Positions 8,296 to 16,863 of a DNA stretch of 64,000 nt are shown piece after piece. Each line of letters opens with the position of its first letter. Position 1 is the first letter of the stretch. The DNA is taken from positions 4,746,501 through 4,810,500 of the forward strand of contig NZ_AP017295.1 of assembly GCF_001548375.1 (NCBI RefSeq), written 5' to 3'. Source of the stretch: Nostoc sp. NIES-3756 (GTDB taxonomy: Bacteria; Cyanobacteriota; Cyanobacteriia; Cyanobacteriales; Nostocaceae). The notes below the pieces were generated by a model that was not told the origin of the DNA, made no database searches, and saw only the letters and a program-made list of their open reading frames with translations. Both the position numbers and the translations under genes were made by a program.

Positions 8296-10392
8296 TTAAA
8301 TACTCGAACTTAAACCTAACCGGAAAGTAAATCCAGGACTATAAATTCGGTTAACTCGCTCGTATTGTTCACCTAGTAAGTTTTCTAAATAGACTGTCAA
8401 TCCTAAAGTACCAGTTAAGGGGATACGACCGCTCAAATCTAGATTCACATAAGAAGGAACAAAATCTGTAATTGTTTCACCTGGTCTGGTGAAAAAGGCT
8501 CTACGCGCTCCGCTATTGTAGGTAACATAGAGGTTTGCCTGCCATCCTGAGTTTTGATAACCTATACCAGTTTGTAATACAGAATAAGGAATCATCCCCA
8601 ACTGTAAACCTCTTTCTGCACCTGTTTTGATTTGGGCATCAGTATAAGTGTAGTTAAAAAAAGTTGACCAATTATCAGCAAATCTGAGCCTTAATGCTGC
8701 CTCTAAACCATTAGTATCTACTAAGCCAATATTTGCCCATCTGCCGTTGACAACCCCTAAGCGATTATCTAAACTGCTGCCAAAATAGGTGAACTGTCCT
8801 GTTAAATTCTCGGCTAACTTAATATCTACTCCCGCAGTCCAAGAGGAACCTGTTTCTGGTTCTAAATCTGGGTTTGGTTCCCAACCATGAACAGTGTCAT
8901 AAACATATAACTGATCTAACCCAGGATTACGTTGTCCTCCCGCCCAACTACCACGCACAGCAATTAATGGGCTGATAGCGTAACGTAAACCTAAGCTGGG
9001 GTTAAGATAATTGCCAAACTGAGTATCAAAACTTTGTCTCAACCCTAAATCCAACTGAAAACTGTTAGTAATATCCCATGTATTGACAGCAAATAGGGCT
9101 GTATTTAATACGTCTCTATTTTCAGTTTCATTAAAAGCGGTTCTATTAGGGCTAGAGCTGAAAACATCTCCGTTTAAGTTAGTATTTTTTAAATCTAATC
9201 CCCAACGTAATCTATTATTTGGCGTAATTCTCCAGTCATGATCAATCCTAGTAGTGAATTGTTGTGTATCTAAAACACCTGTGCGAGAAAATTCTCTACC
9301 TGCAAAAATTGTCGGGCCGTAGGTACTAAAATAATTCTGGTTATAGCCAAATGTAGTTGTGAGATTGGATGTATCACCGCTACCAAGGCGCGTTTTCCAA
9401 GATAAACCAATATTTAAACCATCATGGTCTAAACGGTCTCTTTGTAGGGGAAAACCGAAATAAACTAAGCCTCTACGGCTGCTGAGTTTGGTGATATCTA
9501 AATTTAATGAGTTTCTCTGGTTTAAATCTATGCCAATATTGCCAAAGTAAGTACTAGTTGCTGTATCTGCATTTGATAAAAAGCCTTGAGAATCTCGATT
9601 TGCTGCACCTACAGGCACACGATAACGGTTATCTATAAAGAATCTTTCAAAGCTAAAGTTATATCTAGCTGCACCAACTGAACCGCTATAACTAAACTGT
9701 TGATTATTTAAGTTTAAGGAGCCAAATTCTAAACTACTAGATAATTTCGGTTGACCATAACCTTCTTTAGTGATGATATTAACTACTCCACCAAAGGCGG
9801 AAGCACCATATAAAGCAGAGGTGACACCGCTAGATAATTCAACTCGTTCAATTGCTTCTACAGGGATGCTATTGAGGTCAGTTGCACCATGATATGTGTT
9901 GACATCGTTGTTAATTGGTCTACCATTAATGAGGAATACAGATTGATTAATAGAGGCTCCCCGGTAATAAGTACCTGTGTGAATATCTGCACCGTGTCCG
10001 GCATCATTAACGGCAAAACCAGGCATTCTTTTTAATATATCAGCGACACTAGTAGAACCTTGTTTTTGAATTTCTTCTTTCTCAATAACGTAGGTAGGTG
10101 TAGATTGTGGTGGGGTATCTGGCTCGGCGATCGCTTCTATAGTAATGTCTACATCATCACTAGTATTTTCCTCATTTTCTGGCTCTTCGTTGGCTTGACT
10201 CTCTTGAGTTGATTCACTTGGCGTAGCTTGAGTTAATAATTCAGCAGCAGTTATAGGTAAATTAATTTCACTTAAATAAGGAATATCCGAATTATCCACT
10301 TGTTGAGTAATTTCCGCATCACTTGCCAAGGCAGGAAATGTTAACAATAAACTCGGAAACGAAACAGACAGCCAAAATAAGCTCTTTTTCAC
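8296..10392 (-). CDS. TonB-dependent outer membrane receptor
   Basis: Outer-membrane gated channel that imports scarce ligands (siderophores, cobalamin and similar) using TonB energy. The 698-residue protein has a signal peptide (residues 1-23, ending PALA), then an acidic Glu/Asp/Ser/Thr-rich linker to about residue 95. A plug domain follows (PTYVIEKEEIQKQGSTSVADI, RGASINQSVFLINGRPIN, ALYGASAFGGVVNIITKEG). A 22-strand barrel then runs to an aromatic C-terminal strand (GFTFRLGLSSSI). The plug resembles the BtuB/CirA group, but no cobalamin riboswitch is visible upstream and no transport partner genes are adjacent, so the ligand is open. No AMIN domain, common in cyanobacterial siderophore receptors, is seen. 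Confidence 0.9.
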   Translation of the reverse strand: MKKSLFWLSVSFPSLLLTFPALASDAEITQQVDNSDIPYLSEINLPITAAELLTQATPSESTQESQANEEPENEENTSDDVDITIEAIAEPDTPPQSTPTYVIEKEEIQKQGSTSVADILKRMPGFAVNDAGHGADIHTGTYYRGASINQSVFLINGRPINNDVNTYHGATDLNSIPVEAIERVELSSGVTSALYGASAFGGVVNIITKEGYGQPKLSSSLEFGSLNLNNQQFSYSGSVGAARYNFSFERFFIDNRYRVPVGAANRDSQGFLSNADTATSTYFGNIGIDLNQRNSLNLDITKLSSRRGLVYFGFPLQRDRLDHDGLNIGLSWKTRLGSGDTSNLTTTFGYNQNYFSTYGPTIFAGREFSRTGVLDTQQFTTRIDHDWRITPNNRLRWGLDLKNTNLNGDVFSSSPNRTAFNETENRDVLNTALFAVNTWDITNSFQLDLGLRQSFDTQFGNYLNPSLGLRYAISPLIAVRGSWAGGQRNPGLDQLYVYDTVHGWEPNPDLEPETGSSWTAGVDIKLAENLTGQFTYFGSSLDNRLGVVNGRWANIGLVDTNGLEAALRLRFADNWSTFFNYTYTDAQIKTGAERGLQLGMIPYSVLQTGIGYQNSGWQANLYVTYNSGARRAFFTRPGETITDFVPSYVNLDLSGRIPLTGTLGLTVYLENLLGEQYERVNRIYSPGFTFRLGLSSSI

Positions 10393-10481
10393 TTGCTCTC
10401 ACACCCAGTAGTAACAATCACCAAGTGTTACTGTTACTATACTTGGGTAAATTGTGTCAAAAGACACGTTGTCATATTTAA

Positions 10482-10545
10482 AGAGTCATTAGTCATTAGT
10501 CATTAGTCATTAGTCCATAGTCAACAGTCCATAGTCATTAGTTAT
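10482..10545. repeat. TAGTCAT heptamer tract
   Basis: At least four consecutive TAGTCAT units followed by degenerate copies (TAGTCCA, TAGTCAA). It lies in the divergent region between the TonB receptor and the toxin-antitoxin pair. Confidence 0.8.
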
Positions 10546-10628
10546 TCTCCTCTGCTCCTCTGCTTCCCCCACTCCCTATTTTCCATACGTAGCGCGTAGT
10601 ATAGATGTGACGCACTACGGATAAGAAT

Positions 10629-10844
10629 ATGGCAGAGAAAATAATTACAGCAATGTTTGATGGCAAGGCTTTTTATCCTCTAGAAACGATCGCTCTGCCA
10701 GTTAATACTCGTGTAAGGTTGAGCGTAGAAGTATTACCATCACAAGCCCAAGCTACTGTATCGTTTTTAGCGACAGCGCGATCGCTCCAACTTCAAGGCC
10801 CTGCTGATTGGTCTGCTAATATTGACAGGTATTTATATGGTTAG
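10629..10844 (+). CDS. DUF104-type antitoxin
   Basis: A 71-residue protein starting with the DUF104-like pattern KIITAMFDGKAFYPLETIALP, a small beta-rich domain seen in antitoxins paired with PIN toxins. The C-terminal half (ATARSLQLQGPADWSANIDRYLYG) resembles the toxin-binding tail of such antitoxins. The gene ends nine bases before the PIN gene, so they form an operon. Its job would be to bind and silence the PIN nuclease and repress the operon. The family link rests on pattern recognition only. Confidence 0.75.
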   Translation: MAEKIITAMFDGKAFYPLETIALPVNTRVRLSVEVLPSQAQATVSFLATARSLQLQGPADWSANIDRYLYG

Positions 10845-10853
10845 TAACCCTAT

Positions 10854-11306
10854 ATGCAACCGGAAGTATTTCTTGATACCTCGTTTGCTATTGCCTTAGC
10901 CGCACCTAGCGATCGCCTACATCAGCAAGCTGTATATTTAGCACAGTTGTTAGAAGAAGCTGGTACACGTCTAGTTACCACGCAGACAGTTATGCTGGAA
11001 ATTGGCAATGCTTTGAGCCAACAGCCACATCGTCATGAGGCGATCGTGCTGTTAAATTCTCTAACGGTAGATCCTAAAGTAGAAATAGTTCCCCTATCAC
11101 AAGAATTATACGAAAGGGCTTTCCAGCTATACTGTGAAAGCCCTGACAAGGAATGGGGTTTTATCGATTGTGTATCTTTTATTGTAATGCAATATAGCGG
11201 AATTACGGAAGCTCTAACTGCTAATGAGCATTTTCAACAGGCGGGATTTCGCGCTTTGCTGCGGGAGGTAGTGGGGAGTGGGGAGTATGGGAGTAGGGGG
11301 AGATGA
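10854..11306 (+). CDS. PIN-domain toxin (VapC-like)
   Basis: Predicted ribonuclease toxin of a type II toxin-antitoxin pair. The 150-residue protein shows the first acidic residue in FLDTSFAIAL (D8), the conserved Glu in TVMLEIGNAL (E50), and a third acidic site in FIDCVSF. The last motif reads TANEHFQQAGF where most VapC proteins have TADxHF, so the fourth acidic position is occupied by Asn/Glu. The last dozen codons (VVGSGEYGSRGR) run into a GGGAGT repeat, so the natural C-terminus may have been altered by repeat invasion. It is partnered with the antitoxin at 10629. Confidence 0.8.
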   Translation: MQPEVFLDTSFAIALAAPSDRLHQQAVYLAQLLEEAGTRLVTTQTVMLEIGNALSQQPHRHEAIVLLNSLTVDPKVEIVPLSQELYERAFQLYCESPDKEWGFIDCVSFIVMQYSGITEALTANEHFQQAGFRALLREVVGSGEYGSRGR

Positions 11307-11558
11307 GGGAGAAATCAATTCAAAATTCGTCTTGGAAAGTTTGCTGGGCGGGGGGAACCCCCCTCCGGGTATGCCTTCTCTACGAGAGGCTGCGCCAACG
11401 GCACGCCAAGGGCGAACACCAGTCCCCTACGGCGGGAAACCCGCCTACAGGGCTGGATTCACCGCACCGCAACTTTCCGCAAAATTCAAGAGTTCTGCCT
11501 CCTGTCTTCTCCCTTTTGACTATGGACTATGGACTGTTGACTATGGACTAATGGCTAA
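11307..11558. repeat. Repeat-rich intergenic block with hairpin units
   Basis: About 250 bases made of GC-rich palindromic pieces (GGGGGGAACCCCCC, GGCGGGAAACCCGCC) around a sequence including TACGAGAGGCTGCGCCAACG. The block ends in GGACTAT/TGACTAT heptamers. Two plus-strand open frames through it (11278-11562, 11303-11551) follow the repeat and are not called as genes. Confidence 0.65.
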
Positions 11559-12215
11559 TTAAAATCTTCGTTCTAGGATTGCTTTAATGTTGGGGATAGC
11601 AGCTGCAAGAGCAGCGAAATTTGGTGTCGTTTTTTGCCAGCTTTCTCTTTGCTCTAATCTTTCTGCCCAGGCTAACAAACGTGGATAATCATCTAAAGAG
11701 AAGCCAAATAGAGGTAGGGACGGAATCAATGTACCAGCAACTACTTCTGCTAGGGTAAATTTTTCGCCTGCAAAATAAGTCTGGTCTCCTAAAAGTGTTT
11801 CATAAAAGCTTAAAATTTTTGTTACAGCTTCTTGGGCTGATTCTAGCTTTTTGGGATCAGTGTCTAATTCTACTAACGGTCTAGTTAAGATAACAGTAGC
11901 AGGTTGAAGCTCGGTTACTGTCGTAGTTTCTACCATGCGAACGGTGGCGATCGCAGTTGCTTCGCTAGGAATTAGTGATGGGGTAGGATATTTCGCTTCC
12001 AGATAATCCAAAATTGCTAATGATTCGACCACACGTAAGCCATCGTCTACTATCACTGGTACACGCTGGAGGGGGTTAATAGCAGTGAACTGATCTTGAA
12101 ACTGATCACCATCAAGATTTAATAACAATGGTTCAAAAGGAATTTGTTTTTCTAGTAAAGCTACCCAAACTCGACGGGCGTTAATAGATATAGGATTGTA
12201 GTAAAACTTTAGCAT
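11559..12215 (-). CDS. Glutathione S-transferase family protein
   Basis: A 218-residue cytosolic GST-fold protein. The N-terminal thioredoxin-like domain contains FYYNPISINARRVWVALLEK (residues 4-23), cis-proline QRVPVIVDD and the glutathione-binding VESLAILDYLEAKYP. The C-terminal all-helical domain holds GDQTYFAGEKFTLAEVVAGT. Residues SIN at 9-11 occupy the place of the catalytic Ser/Cys, so conjugation or reductase activity is plausible. The substrate is unknown. It converges on the repeat block and toxin-antitoxin pair and has no operon partner. Confidence 0.9.
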   Translation of the reverse strand: MLKFYYNPISINARRVWVALLEKQIPFEPLLLNLDGDQFQDQFTAINPLQRVPVIVDDGLRVVESLAILDYLEAKYPTPSLIPSEATAIATVRMVETTTVTELQPATVILTRPLVELDTDPKKLESAQEAVTKILSFYETLLGDQTYFAGEKFTLAEVVAGTLIPSLPLFGFSLDDYPRLLAWAERLEQRESWQKTTPNFAALAAAIPNIKAILERRF

Positions 12216-12359
12216 CGCAACCCGAGTTACAAATTACGCTTTTAACTATAAGGCTCACAGTCTACTCAAATCTTCAGCAAGTTAAAATTTTCACGACTTC
12301 ATGTCATATCAGCTGTAACCCTGATAATATCTGTGGCGGTTGGTAATTGGTAAAAGCTT

Positions 12360-12710
12360 ATGTCTACTAGTCCTCTAACACTGAACCTAGTCGAAGGTTC
12401 TGTCTGTTTTAGTTTTTCTCCCCAGGCGGCGCGGGAATTAAAGGCGGCGATAGATCAATTAATGGAACGCCTGAAGGCTGTTAGCACTAAACCGGCTTCA
12501 GGTACTAAAGTCGCTCCCCAGCCACCATTAGAATATCGTTACACTGGGGAGGTTTTTTTAGAAATCTTCTGTAATCCCAATATTTGGCCTACCCCTTTTG
12601 CAGCCAAAGTACTACTTACAATCCGTGATGTTAGTATTCGCCTGACAACAGAAGCCGAACTCACGCGAGTGATTGAGGATATTAACCAATATTTGGAGCA
12701 GGTTGGGTAA
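12360..12710 (+). CDS. Conserved cyanobacterial hypothetical protein
   Basis: A 116-residue soluble protein with no recognised domain. It begins with a strand-rich stretch (LTLNLVEGSVCFSFSPQAA), continues with a helix (RELKAAIDQLMERLKAV), a Pro/Lys linker, and a second half rich in strands (EYRYTGEVFLEIFCNPNIW) and a C-terminal helix (ELTRVIEDINQYLEQVG). The frame has sound codon structure and ends just before heptamer repeats. No operon partner is present. Confidence 0.7.
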   Translation: MSTSPLTLNLVEGSVCFSFSPQAARELKAAIDQLMERLKAVSTKPASGTKVAPQPPLEYRYTGEVFLEIFCNPNIWPTPFAAKVLLTIRDVSIRLTTEAELTRVIEDINQYLEQVG

Positions 12711-13253
12711 GGTTAATTCGTAATTCGTAATTCGTAATGGGCTACGCCCCGCTACGCTAACGTAATTCGTAATTATGGACGTTAAATAATATCTGGGCGT
12801 ATATTCAGCACGGACTAAACGCGCCGCTACAGCTAACATAACTTAACGTCAGTTCGGGTTAAGGCTATTTTCTTATTCTTTCCACGAAAGAATAGGTGTT
12901 GTAGCCAACGTGAGCATCAGCTTTTCAGCTTATCCCGAACTCAGGTTAACTTAGCACTCCACTACACCCTCAAATAAATTACCGGAGCAGTTCAATATAT
13001 AAAACCGCCCCGGTCAGATAATTTAGATAATTTAATCGAGTTATTAGAGGTAATCTACTCAAAAGCTTGTTTTTAGGCACTCATAAAATTGCAAAACTTG
13101 TAGAAAACGGAAAATAGAGGATTCTGGATCGGGATGGACTTATTAAAACCAGAGATTATCCCCCGAATTAGAAAATGAAGCCTTTTTTTACCAAATATAT
13201 TCATTGGGGAGTAAACTCCCAATCCAAAATCATCGGTATTGATGAATTGTGGA
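12711..13253. repeat. Intergenic repeats incl. one 35-bp GGGCTACGCCCC unit
   Basis: The stretch begins with TAATTCG heptamers. One 35-base unit (12731-12765) is identical to the units found three times in tandem at 59351-59455. A palindromic piece around 12868-12893 (TTCTTTCCACGAAAGAA) follows. The rest is AT-rich with no open frame that I support. Confidence 0.7.
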
Positions 13254-13490
13254 TTAGTCGTTGTCCCATTGTTCTCGACCTATGAGGTCGCCAATGCGAT
13301 CGCGTAGCAAGAAATCACATTTCTCTAACTCACACTCCACACAAACCCACTCTCTAGCAGGAATATATTGGCAGAGTGTATAGATAGGCTGTTGTCTGCT
13401 AACCATTCCTTTTTCTACTAGTCGGCGTGCTTCGTCCTGAATTACGTCCAAGGAGTAGTAATTGATAGAGGACACCGTATTCACACTCAT
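13254..13490 (-). CDS. DUF4327-family small protein
   Basis: A 78-residue cyanobacterial protein of unknown function. The recognisable family core is YYSLDVIQDEARRLVEKG followed by ISRQQP-like VSRQQPIYTLCQYIPAREW and a Cys-containing end (CVECELEKCDFLLRDRIGD). Three or four cysteines could suggest metal binding or redox control, but this is inference. It stands alone upstream of a nearly 1-kb gap. The family assignment is from memory of the conserved pattern. Confidence 0.75.
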   Translation of the reverse strand: MSVNTVSSINYYSLDVIQDEARRLVEKGMVSRQQPIYTLCQYIPAREWVCVECELEKCDFLLRDRIGDLIGREQWDND

Positions 13491-14457
13491 GGTTTTTGCT
13501 CACAAATTTACACTTAACGTAGTATTCCCACTAAATTATGGGGAACAAACATGACAGAGATTGGACTGACGCTTGAATTTTTGTATTTTACTATACGGAA
13601 CTATTTTCATTTTGACGCTAGACATCCTCAAATTATTTAAAGATATATTAAGAATGTCAAAATTTCCTGACATTAGTTCCATAAGCATCACACAAAGAGG
13701 TATGGAGGCTGCTAAATTAACTCATTCAACAACTTCACTAAGAATAGTAACTCCTGCTGCATCTGCTCTGAGAGAAGATTTGGTAAAAGACAATGTTTCA
13801 TGAAGGTAGATGACAAAGTTCAAAAAATATTGGAATTAAAGCATTTATATAAATGCTGAGTTAAGCAAACCCAACAGTTATCTTAAAAATAATGGTATAA
13901 ACTGTTGCTTGAACAAGGCTAACGTACACTAGGAAGGTTAAAAATGTGCCATAAGTTAATAATTTCTTAAAGCGACTTGTAATTTATCAGCGATGGATGT
14001 AGGTGTTATGCGTAATGACTGATTCTTTGAGGTCAACACCAGTCAAAGCTTCAGATAACATCCCTCTAGAGTAACAGGAGCTAGATAGAGACATATCCCG
14101 CTTACGGCATACCTCAAAAATGTTGAATGTGACAAATATTACTTAAGTCATAATTCGATGACATAAATTTACTTAAGTAAATCTAATAAATTATAAACTT
14201 ATGTTTAATATCAGAACTTTTGCGGTCAGGGAACTTATCAAGAGTAAAAATATCTATGTGAACAGATCGTAACATCACTGAGAACAAAGGTCTTAGGGGT
14301 TCTCACCCCTGATTATGGAGAGTGGGATAAGAGCGCTAGCTTCAATTGGAAATTTCATACCAACACTAAACAGACGTAATTGAGTTACGCCTGTTTGATA
14401 TTAGGTAGTTTCGGATAATGAGTAAAAAGACTAATCTTTAGCCCCTAGCCAGTAAAA
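13491..14457. other. Long intergenic region, 967 bases, no confident gene
   Basis: The stretch is AT-rich. A 49-codon frame from an ATG at 13654 (to 13803, MSKFPDISSISITQRG start) is the only peptide-like open frame and has no strong ribosome binding site. A hairpin with arms AAACAGACGTAA/TTACGCCTGTTT occupies 14368-14397 and could end transcription from rbfA. A region around 13990-14120 with several short complementary segments might encode a small RNA, but nothing matches an RNA family I know. Confidence 0.4.
14368..14397 (-). terminator. Possible hairpin terminator downstream of rbfA
   Basis: Imperfect inverted repeat of about 12 bases per arm with a five-base loop, 61 bases beyond the rbfA stop. 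There is no strong T run on the minus strand, so the assignment is weak. Confidence 0.35.
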
Positions 14458-14862
14458 TCACTCGTCATCTTCTTGCGATTCATCTGCTGCTGGTATATCG
14501 TCCACCGATCGCTCATTTTCCAATTTATTCAATAGTGATAGTACTTTTGTTCCTCGTTCGATTGAACGGTCTTCAATGAAGATGACTTCTGGGGTACGAC
14601 GTAGCCTAACTCGCGCACCTAGTTCGCTACGGACAAAACCTGTGGCAGATTTTAACCCAGCCATTGTTTCCGCTTTGGCTTCTTCTGTACCATAAATACT
14701 GACGTAGATTTTGGCGTGTTGTAAATCTCCAGAAACATCTACATCTGTAACACTGACCATGCCTGTACCAACACGATCATCTTTAATCCCGTTAATTAGC
14801 ATTTGGCTAACTTCCCGTTTAATCAATTCAGCAACACGGGAGACGCGGCGATTTGTAGCCAT
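14458..14862 (-). CDS. rbfA: Ribosome-binding factor A
   Basis: RbfA binds the 30S subunit during late maturation of 16S rRNA and is needed at low temperature. The 134-residue protein has the KH-like fold: [19 protein letters not shown] at the N-terminus, [21 protein letters not shown] in the centre, and [20 protein letters not shown] toward the end. A short acidic tail (DESQEDDE) follows, as in many cyanobacterial versions. It lies about 90 bases downstream of a Ycf33-type gene on the same strand. Confidence 0.96.
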   Translation of the reverse strand: MATNRRVSRVAELIKREVSQMLINGIKDDRVGTGMVSVTDVDVSGDLQHAKIYVSIYGTEEAKAETMAGLKSATGFVRSELGARVRLRRTPEVIFIEDRSIERGTKVLSLLNKLENERSVDDIPAADESQEDDE

Positions 14863-14952
14863 AATAACTTTTCCTCCTCACAGAGGTTCGACAACAACAG
14901 AAATTTCAGTCAAAAAGGACAGCACCAAGATGTGGCATAACAGATGTGCTGT

Positions 14953-15159
14953 CTAGATTGTACCTAAACCAAGCATGGCTCGTAGTGTAAAGGTAATGAA
15001 AGCCAGTCCCCCTACAAGCAAACCGAGAACGGCGATTAGGGTAACTGGACGTTTCAATAATGGGAATAATGGCGCAAAAGTGTTAAGGAAAATACCTAAT
15101 ACAATAGAAATTAAATAGCGTGGATAGCGAAAAACGTTATCCCAAAATCCATCAAACAT
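14953..15159 (-). CDS. DUF751/Ycf33-type small membrane protein
   Basis: A 68-residue protein with two hydrophobic segments (about residues 15-33 and 40-60) and the family-like N-terminus FWDNVFRYPRYLISIVLGIFL. DUF751 is shared by cyanobacteria and some plastids (Ycf33); its function is not established. Its position just upstream of rbfA on the same strand suggests a two-gene transcript. Confidence 0.82.
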   Translation of the reverse strand: MFDGFWDNVFRYPRYLISIVLGIFLNTFAPLFPLLKRPVTLIAVLGLLVGGLAFITFTLRAMLGLGTI

Positions 15160-15318
15160 TTTAATTGGGGCTGCCTTGTTATATACTTACGTTCGTTTTG
15201 CTTTACTTATCAACATAATTGTAATCTATAGCGCTGGAAAAATACGCAATTAATATAAAATATGCTTCGTTAGTTATATTTGCTATATTTTAGTAGCCTA
15301 TAGCTTAGTCTCGTTGCG

Positions 15319-16152
15319 ATGGTCAGCCAAATCCCCAAACAAACTTGCCCACGTCCCTTTTTAAAGTGGGCTGGGGGTAAAAGCAGGTTAATTTCACAAT
15401 ATCTGCCACATTTACCTAAGAATTATCAATCTTACTATGAGCCATTCTTAGGTGGTGGTGCTTTGTTTTTTTATCTACAACCAAACAAATCTGTTTTAAC
15501 TGATATTAATTCTGAACTAATTACTACTTACTGCTGCGTGCGCGATCGCGTTGAGGATTTAATTGCACTTTTGCAGGAGCATAAGAGTAAACACAATAGA
15601 GATTATTACTATAGTGTTCGCGGAAAAACCGTGAATAATGATTTAGAACAGGCGGCAAGATTTATTTATCTTAACAAAACTTGTTATAACGGTCTTTATA
15701 GAGTTAATTCTCAAGGTAAATTTAATGTTCCTTTAGGAAAGTATAAAAATCCTAATATTTGTCCAGAAGATTTACTCAGATCCGCTTCATTAGCACTTTC
15801 CTCTTCAGATATTAAACAAGCAGATTTCACGGCAGTGCTGAATTTTGCTACTAGCAGTGAAGATTTTGTATTTTTTGATCCACCTTATTATCCTATTAGC
15901 AGCACCAGCTATTTTACAAGTTATAGTCAATATTCTTTTGGAGAAAAAGACCACGAACGGTTAAGAAATACTTGTGCAGAATTGGCTATTCGTGGTGTAA
16001 AAGTAGTAGTATGTAACTCTGATTGTGAGTTTATTAAAGAGTTATATCAAGAAATAGGTTTTAAAATTCACTTCATTGAAGCGGCTCGTTCAATTAATTC
16101 TAATACTAAAAAGAGAGGAATGATTAAGGAGCTATTAATTACATCATACTAA
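15319..16152 (+). CDS. DNA adenine methyltransferase (Dam/DpnM class)
   Basis: Class D12 N6-adenine DNA methyltransferase. The 277-residue protein has the AdoMet-binding motif FLKWAGGK (residues 14-21), the GGGALFF segment, and the catalytic motif DPPY near residue 196. The target recognition domain lies between (LNKTCYNGLYRVN is the family signature). Recognition of GATC is common in this class but cannot be read from the sequence. It converges on, and overlaps by 14 bases, a frameshifted PD-(D/E)XK nuclease gene on the other strand, which suggests a type II restriction-modification origin. Confidence 0.92.
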   Translation: MVSQIPKQTCPRPFLKWAGGKSRLISQYLPHLPKNYQSYYEPFLGGGALFFYLQPNKSVLTDINSELITTYCCVRDRVEDLIALLQEHKSKHNRDYYYSVRGKTVNNDLEQAARFIYLNKTCYNGLYRVNSQGKFNVPLGKYKNPNICPEDLLRSASLALSSSDIKQADFTAVLNFATSSEDFVFFDPPYYPISSTSYFTSYSQYSFGEKDHERLRNTCAELAIRGVKVVVCNSDCEFIKELYQEIGFKIHFIEAARSINSNTKKRGMIKELLITSY

Positions 16153-16619
16153 AAGTTTTATTAGCCCAGGCAATAAACCTATCTAGAGTATGTACAGCCA
16201 TCAGGTTGTGATTATAATTAACTTGTTGCCGTAACCAATTAATTGCCCCTTCTCTCATACCTTCACCGCCAATTACAACAATCGTGGGTGCTGGATAATA
16301 TTCTTGAATATTCAAATTCAAATAAGGAAATTTTTCATCAACAGAGCCACCACTTTCTTGCCATTTACATTCAATAATTAATTCTGAGGGACTTATAGGT
16401 AAGCCCACAACATAAAAAGTCAACTTTTAATGATGTTTGATAAACGCCATTCCCAATGTAAACCTGTTTAGCGTAGCGTTTTTTTAATAAGCTGGCGTTG
16501 AGTAAATATTCTCTTGTGACATGATTTCCGATTTGGAAGTATTGATAAGCAGTGAGTATAGATTCTACATTAGTTTCGAGAATCCTGCCTGACTGATTTG
16601 CTTTTGCACCCGGAGTCAT
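16139..16619 (-). pseudogene. Frameshifted PD-(D/E)XK restriction-type nuclease
   Basis: Two overlapping frames together give one protein of about 159 residues. The 5' part (from ATG at 16619, with GGAG seven bases before) runs through NQSGRILETNVESILTAYQY and VYIGNGVYQTSLKVDF. The 3' part continues YVVGLPISPSELIIECKWQE to ANKTFSMM. Removing one base from the T5 run (plus-strand A5, 16413-16417) joins them as KVDFYVVGLP. The Asp in VDF and the Glu-Cys-Lys in IIECKW form the PD-(D/E)XK active site. Next to the methyltransferase, this is best read as the inactivated restriction enzyme. Sequencing error or phase variation are alternatives. Confidence 0.75.
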
Positions 16620-16631
16620 GTTTATCTCCAA

Positions 16632-16863
16632 TCATTCTGCATCAACCCTGCTTAGTTTAGGATTTCATAGAAGCAGGGGCAAATGATCACTTACTTAATA
16701 TGAATTTTTAATTGAGGTTTTATCAGCCTATTTTTTTAGTACAATTGCACTAAAAAATAGTTTGAAGGGCTTTAGCCCTATTTTTGAGGACTAAAATCCC
16801 CACTACGAACTTTTCACAATGTCTTTTGACTTCAACAGGTTCAAAAACGATAATTTTAAATTG
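16632..16863. other. Intergenic region between nuclease and HetZ-family gene
   Basis: Short AT-rich spacer with inverted pieces (TTTTTTAGTACAATTGCACTAAAAAA around 16732-16758, and GGGCTTTAGCCC near 16768). The first palindrome could act as a terminator; no gene is supported. Confidence 0.4.

Noticed and set aside
8296..10628. Possible cobalamin riboswitch upstream of the TonB receptor
   Set aside because: No B12-box-like sequence or long structured leader was seen, so a cobalamin ligand is not claimed.
11278..11562. Two overlapping plus-strand frames after the PIN toxin
   Set aside because: They follow dispersed hairpin and heptamer repeats and end in translated TGACTAT units.
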